Shown: one piece after another, positions 23,527-27,450 of the stretch
How the letters are laid out: each line of letters opens with the position of its first letter
How positions within the stretch are numbered: position 1 is the stretch's first letter
DNA from: an uncultured Akkermansia sp.
Lineage (GTDB): Bacteria > Verrucomicrobiota > Verrucomicrobiia > Verrucomicrobiales > Akkermansiaceae
Direction of reading: 5' to 3'
NCBI GenBank assembly: GCA_904501955.1
Contig: CAJGCY010000016.1
Location: forward strand, 1 to 27,450
Length of the DNA stretch: 27,450 bases
Position numbers and translations under genes: made by a program
The notes under the pieces: model-generated
Databases searched by the model: none
Seen by the model: the letters and a program-made list of their open reading frames with translations, nothing else
Told to the model about the DNA's origin: nothing

Positions 23527-24756
23527 TTAATTCTGGTAAAAATACGCATCCATCATTTGCGGTAAAACGTAATGACGATAGTACTCTTCATCTTGCTTTA
23601 TGCGTTCATGTTCGAGTTGTTTTATCCTCTCTTTTTTTTCAAAAGGAGTTAAATTATAATCTTTTGATGGAGGTGCTGCTTTTTCCCCATATTGTTTACC
23701 ATCCTCAATAGAACAACAAGGACTAGGTCTATATGTAAGAGTTCCGGCATTATGCAATTTACAGCATTTATCCCATTGGCGAACCCAATGAATGCTTTGC
23801 TCATTAGCTTGTTCAAAAGCCTCTCGATAAATCCAAGCGTCATCTGGTTGAAGGCTATTATCTCCAAAGAGTGAAGAAACAGCGTGTCCGAAGTCTCCAT
23901 ATACAACGTATTGAACAGCGGTAGATATAAGTATTACGCCCACGCTATAAGGAATGACAAGAGATGCTCTAAATCCTTGTCCATAATGTGAAAAGAAATC
24001 TTGCATGAAATGCATTTCCAATTCAAACGATTCTACGTTACATGTTTTGATTGCTTTTTTTATATTCGTCTCACTAACATTAATTGGTCTAAAATGCATA
24101 TAAGTATATGCAGGATTGAGGGGGTTGTATTTCCTATCTGCTTTGGTATAATCAAAACGCTCATGCCCATAAAAATCGCTGTGGCCTCTCGTTCTCTCGT
24201 TTTTGTTTAAATCCCCATTATTTCCATCATTCCACAAGCCTAAAATGTCGAAAATCATTAAGGGAGTATTTTTATATGCCGAATATGTATTGTGACTATC
24301 TTGTATAAAATCTCTCATTAGCCATTTTCCTACGACTGGATGGTAAAATCTCCAATTGTAATACGTTAACCCCAATTCAATATCAAAAAATTCTCCGTTC
24401 CATTGAATAGGTTGTTTTACTCCTCTATTGACGCTCACCTTTCCGTAAGGGGCGTAGGTGTAGGAGGTGGCGATGTAGCCGGTGGAGCCGAAGACTTCGC
24501 ACACGTTCTTGGTGAGGTCAAGGCCGTATGTATACCACGTACCGTCCTTTTGTATAGCCAGCGGGCGGGTAGCGATGGGCTGCGTCGGGTCCCATGTGAT
24601 GAGCCAAAGCCCCGGGTGGTGACTGCGGGTGAGGTCGATGCAGGCGATTTGCAGGTAACCATGGTACAGATAACGCCGGTGCAGCGTGATGGTACCGTTG
24701 ACGGTTACTTTCTTGAAGCTGCGGCGGCCCATGCTGTCGTACGCGCAGGTAACCAC
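23527..24756 (-). CDS. Orphan RHS core fragment with distinct C-terminal toxin-like domain
   Basis: 409 residues from a GTG at 24756, but the frame is open up to 24891, where a TAG ends it, with no ATG; it is a 5'-truncated RHS fragment. The N-terminal part has RHS features: YDSMGRR, YGLDLTKNVCEVFG, YAPYGKVSV, QPIQWNGEFFD, LTYYNWRFYHP and a DILGL core end at about residue 173. The C-terminal 236 residues are unrelated to the other RHS tail and contain ELEMHFMQDFFSH, then GHAVSSLFGD, DDAWIYREAFEQAN and a Cys-rich stretch (CC, CC). The HxxxDxxxH pattern resembles zinc-dependent phospholipase C-like helical enzymes, a guess from motif. An orphan C-terminal cassette can recombine onto a full RHS gene upstream. 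Confidence 0.75.
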   Translation of the reverse strand: MVTCAYDSMGRRSFKKVTVNGTITLHRRYLYHGYLQIACIDLTRSHHPGLWLITWDPTQPIATRPLAIQKDGTWYTYGLDLTKNVCEVFGSTGYIATSYTYAPYGKVSVNRGVKQPIQWNGEFFDIELGLTYYNWRFYHPVVGKWLMRDFIQDSHNTYSAYKNTPLMIFDILGLWNDGNNGDLNKNERTRGHSDFYGHERFDYTKADRKYNPLNPAYTYMHFRPINVSETNIKKAIKTCNVESFELEMHFMQDFFSHYGQGFRASLVIPYSVGVILISTAVQYVVYGDFGHAVSSLFGDNSLQPDDAWIYREAFEQANEQSIHWVRQWDKCCKLHNAGTLTYRPSPCCSIEDGKQYGEKAAPPSKDYNLTPFEKKERIKQLEHERIKQDEEYYRHYVLPQMMDAYFYQN

Positions 24757-24880
24757 GGTGCCTGTGGCTTCGTTGGTGAAGCTGACAGGGCGGTTCTCTG
24801 CGTTGCAGACGTCTGTTATGCACGAAGATATCCGTTCACGGCCTTGGCGAGCGGTCGGGCAACATCTATTAATAAAGGCA

Positions 24881-26080
24881 TTATTGGTTCTCTATGTTTA
24901 GAGGCAAAGGAATGAAATAGCCGTATGAACCGGTTGTGACGTTGTGATCCATCTCCCAATTTAACATGTCAAGGTATGGCAATACAGGGAGGGGAGCGTC
25001 ATACCCTTTCCATTCATCTTGAGACACTGCAAATAGAGTTTTTCCTCCATCGAGTAATGTTGGTAAGAAATATAACGCCGTGTTTGCGCGAATTTCGATG
25101 ATTCGTTCGGAGTAAGGGCTTACGATGTAATAGATGTATTTCCCTGTACTTCGATAAACTAAAAGAGCTACCGCGTTATTACCTATTTTCTGTGGAGAGA
25201 GGTCAGAGAAGTAGGAGAAGTCATCCGCACGGAAAACCGGGCAATCCAGAAAAGCTGATGTTAATGGTTGCCCTGACATTTCATTGTATTCGGCGGGGTA
25301 GAACTCGGCAGTTTTGATGATGTTGCCTTTCCTGTCACAGTATGCGTATAGAATTCTTTTGTAATCAGTTCCATTTATTGGAGCTACCCAGTAAAAAAAG
25401 AAAAGCTTTTCTCCATTATCGTGCGACGGAAAGTGCGTGGCGTACGTTATTTTTGGGGTGTAGCAATCTTCTCGTGTGGAAAACCAGTTGCACATGGACT
25501 TATAGAACGTATAGGTGTTGCATTTTTTAGGTTCTGGTTTGAGGAATTGGTCGTAATAATTACTCCATTCATTATCCAGTAGAAAAAACTCTTTAGGTTC
25601 TCCCATCCTTTTTATTCCGTATGGGGTTTGTATAAATAAGGCTGAATCGCTATTTAAGTATTCTGCTATTTGATTGTGTTTTGTCTCATAGTTTACTAAG
25701 TCGCTGATATAGTAATTATCTGAAGTTTTATAAGTTGCAGATTCTACTAAAGATATCAAGCCTTGAGTTGCAGTGGCAACAAAAGACATCTTTCTAGTGT
25801 TTTCCGATGGACAGCATACCCATTTCCCCTCTGGCGTATGAATATCGATACTCGCATAATTAAATTCAGCAAGGTATCTACCTTTATAAGAAATCATACT
25901 GCATTGCATGTTATAATCTATGATAAACCAATCATTAAGGAAACAAACTTTATGGTATCCGTTATGCCCACAATTCCCCATAACGTTTTTATATAGACTA
26001 TCACCCTCCGGCATTTCAATCACTTTTATTACCGGATGTATTCCGCCATGCCTTTTATCTTTTTCTATATCGCCAAACAT
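24881..26080 (-). CDS. Candidate RHS immunity protein, main part (probably reached by -1 frameshift)
   Basis: 399 residues from ATG 26080, but the frame is open further up to 26137, and the added residues (AYKIENDDGYADIENDN before the Met) continue the same acidic style. Just upstream the frame overlaps that of the 26092-26508 gene, and an A AAA AAG heptamer lies at the overlap. A -1 shift would give a single 542-residue exported protein. No family was recognised; the sequence is rich in aromatic residues, beta-strand-like and carries several Cys. Position directly after the RHS toxin end, in the same direction, fits an immunity or accessory protein. The final codons overlap the open frame of the orphan RHS fragment. 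Confidence 0.75.
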   Translation of the reverse strand: MFGDIEKDKRHGGIHPVIKVIEMPEGDSLYKNVMGNCGHNGYHKVCFLNDWFIIDYNMQCSMISYKGRYLAEFNYASIDIHTPEGKWVCCPSENTRKMSFVATATQGLISLVESATYKTSDNYYISDLVNYETKHNQIAEYLNSDSALFIQTPYGIKRMGEPKEFFLLDNEWSNYYDQFLKPEPKKCNTYTFYKSMCNWFSTREDCYTPKITYATHFPSHDNGEKLFFFYWVAPINGTDYKRILYAYCDRKGNIIKTAEFYPAEYNEMSGQPLTSAFLDCPVFRADDFSYFSDLSPQKIGNNAVALLVYRSTGKYIYYIVSPYSERIIEIRANTALYFLPTLLDGGKTLFAVSQDEWKGYDAPLPVLPYLDMLNWEMDHNVTTGSYGYFIPLPLNIENQ

Positions 26081-26091
26081 ATTGTCGTTTT

Positions 26092-26508
26092 CTATATCAG
26101 CATATCCATCGTCGTTTTCAATTTTATATGCTTTTTTTCAGCTACATCAATAACCCAGCCTCTCGCGGTTAGAGGGCTTAGACACAATATATATTGGTGT
26201 TGGGGATGTAAGAATAATTGCGGAGTTTGAAAAATTACGCCTAGGTCGTACAGTGATCCGCCGACGTAATCTGTATCAGGCAAGTCAAAGCCTTCTATTT
26301 TTTTGCATTTATGAGACAATTCATAGTCCTCACTTTGTTGATCTTCATTCATTGCAGCCTCTTTATTGGGGAAAACAATTTTTGAATCAGCATTGTTGGT
26401 AATACCTATATAAATAGGGGGAACTTTGTCCTTCCCTAGGGATGATGCCCCGGCAAACGACAAAGCCCCCCACATAAAGGTTGTAATCAGTATGAAAGTT
26501 TTACTCAT
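26092..26508 (-). CDS. Candidate RHS immunity protein, exported N-terminal part
   Basis: 138 residues. MSKTFILITTFMWGALSFAGA is a signal peptide, so the product leaves the cytoplasm. The remainder is not recognised. It starts 18 bases after the RHS stop and is probably cotranscribed. Its last 12 residues, after the slippery site at 26131-26137, would be replaced by the 24881-26080 sequence if the ribosome slips back one base. An exported immunity protein would suit a toxin that acts on peptidoglycan; this is inference. Confidence 0.75.
   Translation of the reverse strand: MSKTFILITTFMWGALSFAGASSLGKDKVPPIYIGITNNADSKIVFPNKEAAMNEDQQSEDYELSHKCKKIEGFDLPDTDYVGGSLYDLGVIFQTPQLFLHPQHQYILCLSPLTARGWVIDVAEKKHIKLKTTMDMLI
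26131..26137 (-). promoter_or_regulatory. A AAA AAG slippery heptamer (candidate -1 frameshift site)
   Basis: In the frame of the 26092-26508 gene the codons read GAA AAA AAG (26139-26131), so A AAA AAG is phased exactly like the dnaX -1 slip site. A slip back by one continues as GCA TAT AAA ATT into the 24881-26080 frame. That -1 frame has a TGA directly before the heptamer (26140-26138), so the two frames overlap only over 26137-26092. A weak 5-bp hairpin (CATAT with ATATG) follows. The seven A bases could also permit transcriptional slippage, or be the site of a one-base deletion. Confidence 0.55.
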
Positions 26509-26526
26509 GTGGCATACTATACCACA

Positions 26527-27450
26527 TTATACTTTCCATGGGAAGCCTTCTTTCATGTTTGCTATTTCGATTTTTATCGGTTCTTTACAGCATAGTACAT
26601 GATTTTTGAATTTTAGCCAGGCTTCTTCATTTTTTGTGGATATGCAACCATGGGAACCAGTTTGTCTATCAGTGGCGATACCCGTATGAGGCGCAAGGTG
26701 AACCATTATGCCTGTTCTTTCTTCCCCCCATTTACCCCACACTTCTTCCTCGTCAGACTTGATTTGAAAGCCTGCAATGTTGCCTTCATTTAGTTTGTTA
26801 CGAAGCTGTCCTTTCCCCGGTTCTGCAGCAGTAGTGAAAGTTGAGGTGCCTTTGTAATTATCCGCTCTTCCTCCGGATTGGATTTCGAACTGAAAATTTT
26901 GGCTGTTATCGATAAACTGGACTTCTAGAATACCTGTTATAATAACGCCTAAATATCCATATTTTGCGGTGTCTGTTCGGTTTCGAGATTCTTTCCCTAC
27001 TTTTGCTCTTATACGGTTGATTTTTGATCTTAAGTTGAGATGTTTGCTGGTTAAATTATCAAAAATCTCTCGAGAAAACTCGTAGTTGATAACGCCATAT
27101 GGAAATTCTGCGTATTTTTTACGTGCTGAATCGGTCAGTGCAATATCATTTACTTTTTCTGAGTGTGGCTGATTCAGCCATGTCGTGAAGTTGTCTTTAT
27201 CTATTTTTTCAAGCTGTACTTCCGAATAGTTTGAGTACTGTATGAATATTTTAGACGGGCAGATTAGCTTGGTGCCTATTAGCCCTAACTCATCTATGTG
27301 GTACATGGGTGAGTTCTCTGTGAGTTCATACAAGTTATCGCTTTCGATTCTGTCTCTTGCTATCCATTTCCCCGTTGCGTGGTGGTAATATCGCCAGTTG
27401 TAATACGCCATTTCAAGATCAGCATCCCACACTTCACTGCTCCATTGTAT
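26527..27450 (-). CDS. RHS protein C-terminus with L,D-transpeptidase-like toxin domain (5' end beyond window)
   Basis: The frame is open to the right edge, so only the last 307 residues are seen; a GTG at 27432 is not the true start. The first part is the RHS core end: IQWSSEVWD, MAYYNWRYYHHATGKWIARD, then SPMYHIDELGL. The following 240 residues form a different tail ending with MVHLAPHTGIATDRQTGSHGCIS. The spaced His and SHGC match the catalytic His/Cys of YkuD-type L,D-transpeptidases, which cut or join peptidoglycan peptides; related folds serve as interbacterial toxins (Tlde1). So the tail is probably a cell-wall-targeting toxin. The likely immunity gene follows 18 bases downstream. Confidence 0.85.
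   Translation of the reverse strand: MQWSSEVWDADLEMAYYNWRYYHHATGKWIARDRIESDNLYELTENSPMYHIDELGLIGTKLICPSKIFIQYSNYSEVQLEKIDKDNFTTWLNQPHSEKVNDIALTDSARKKYAEFPYGVINYEFSREIFDNLTSKHLNLRSKINRIRAKVGKESRNRTDTAKYGYLGVIITGILEVQFIDNSQNFQFEIQSGGRADNYKGTSTFTTAAEPGKGQLRNKLNEGNIAGFQIKSDEEEVWGKWGEERTGIMVHLAPHTGIATDRQTGSHGCISTKNEEAWLKFKNHVLCCKEPIKIEIANMKEGFPWKV

Overview
The window looks like a chromosomal segment of a gut-type Verrucomicrobiota bacterium, probably near Akkermansia. This rests on the type of proteins present (RHS cores with a QPIQW-type motif, a TIGR03790 protein, a GH110-like beta-helix hydrolase, DUF805 and many Hanks-type kinases) and on weak or absent Shine-Dalgarno sites. It is an inference from family content, not a taxonomic assignment.

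Bases 1-328 hold no gene. They carry one copy of a dispersed double-hairpin repeat and a strong plus-strand terminator hairpin. Bases 329-15103 are a minus-strand array of six paralogous Ser/Thr protein kinases plus one small exported ankyrin protein. The kinase domains are very alike and all keep the glycine loop, the lysine, HRD and DFG. What follows the kinase differs in each: membrane anchor, coiled coil and about 13 Sel1 repeats; anchor, coiled coil and two NTF2-like domains; anchor, coiled coil and about 16 Sel1 repeats; anchor only; anchor, coiled coil and about 12 Sel1 repeats; and a Pro-rich tail with no anchor. The array reads as a set of receptor kinases with one signalling output and interchangeable outer parts. 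Sigma70-type promoters can be placed before the kinases at 10925, 13782 and 15103 and before the ankyrin gene. The genes from 10925 down to 329 are closely packed and may be one operon with an internal promoter. A DUF805 membrane protein with a Pro/Gln/Ser/Thr tandem-repeat domain (15252-16604, minus) borders the array and is a plausible kinase substrate.

Bases 16838-20282 (plus) look like an operon: an exported GH110-like alpha-1,3-galactosidase, an RlmB-type rRNA methyltransferase and a calcineurin-like phosphoesterase. A small AP2/integrase-like DNA-binding protein (20372) follows with its own promoter. Convergent to it is a TIGR03790 exported protein whose promoter implies an almost leaderless mRNA. 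Bases 22128-22914 hold no gene but contain two inverted copies of the double-hairpin repeat with matching arms.

Bases 22915-27450 are AT-richer and look horizontally shuffled: an RHS polymorphic-toxin array. The right edge holds the C-terminus of an RHS protein with an SHGC L,D-transpeptidase-like toxin domain. Next come two reading frames joined by an A AAA AAG slippery heptamer, which together would encode one exported candidate immunity protein. Then comes an orphan RHS core fragment with a different, possibly zinc-phospholipase-like C-terminal domain. A convergent multi-pass membrane protein lies beyond it, behind a perfect 10-bp hairpin terminator.
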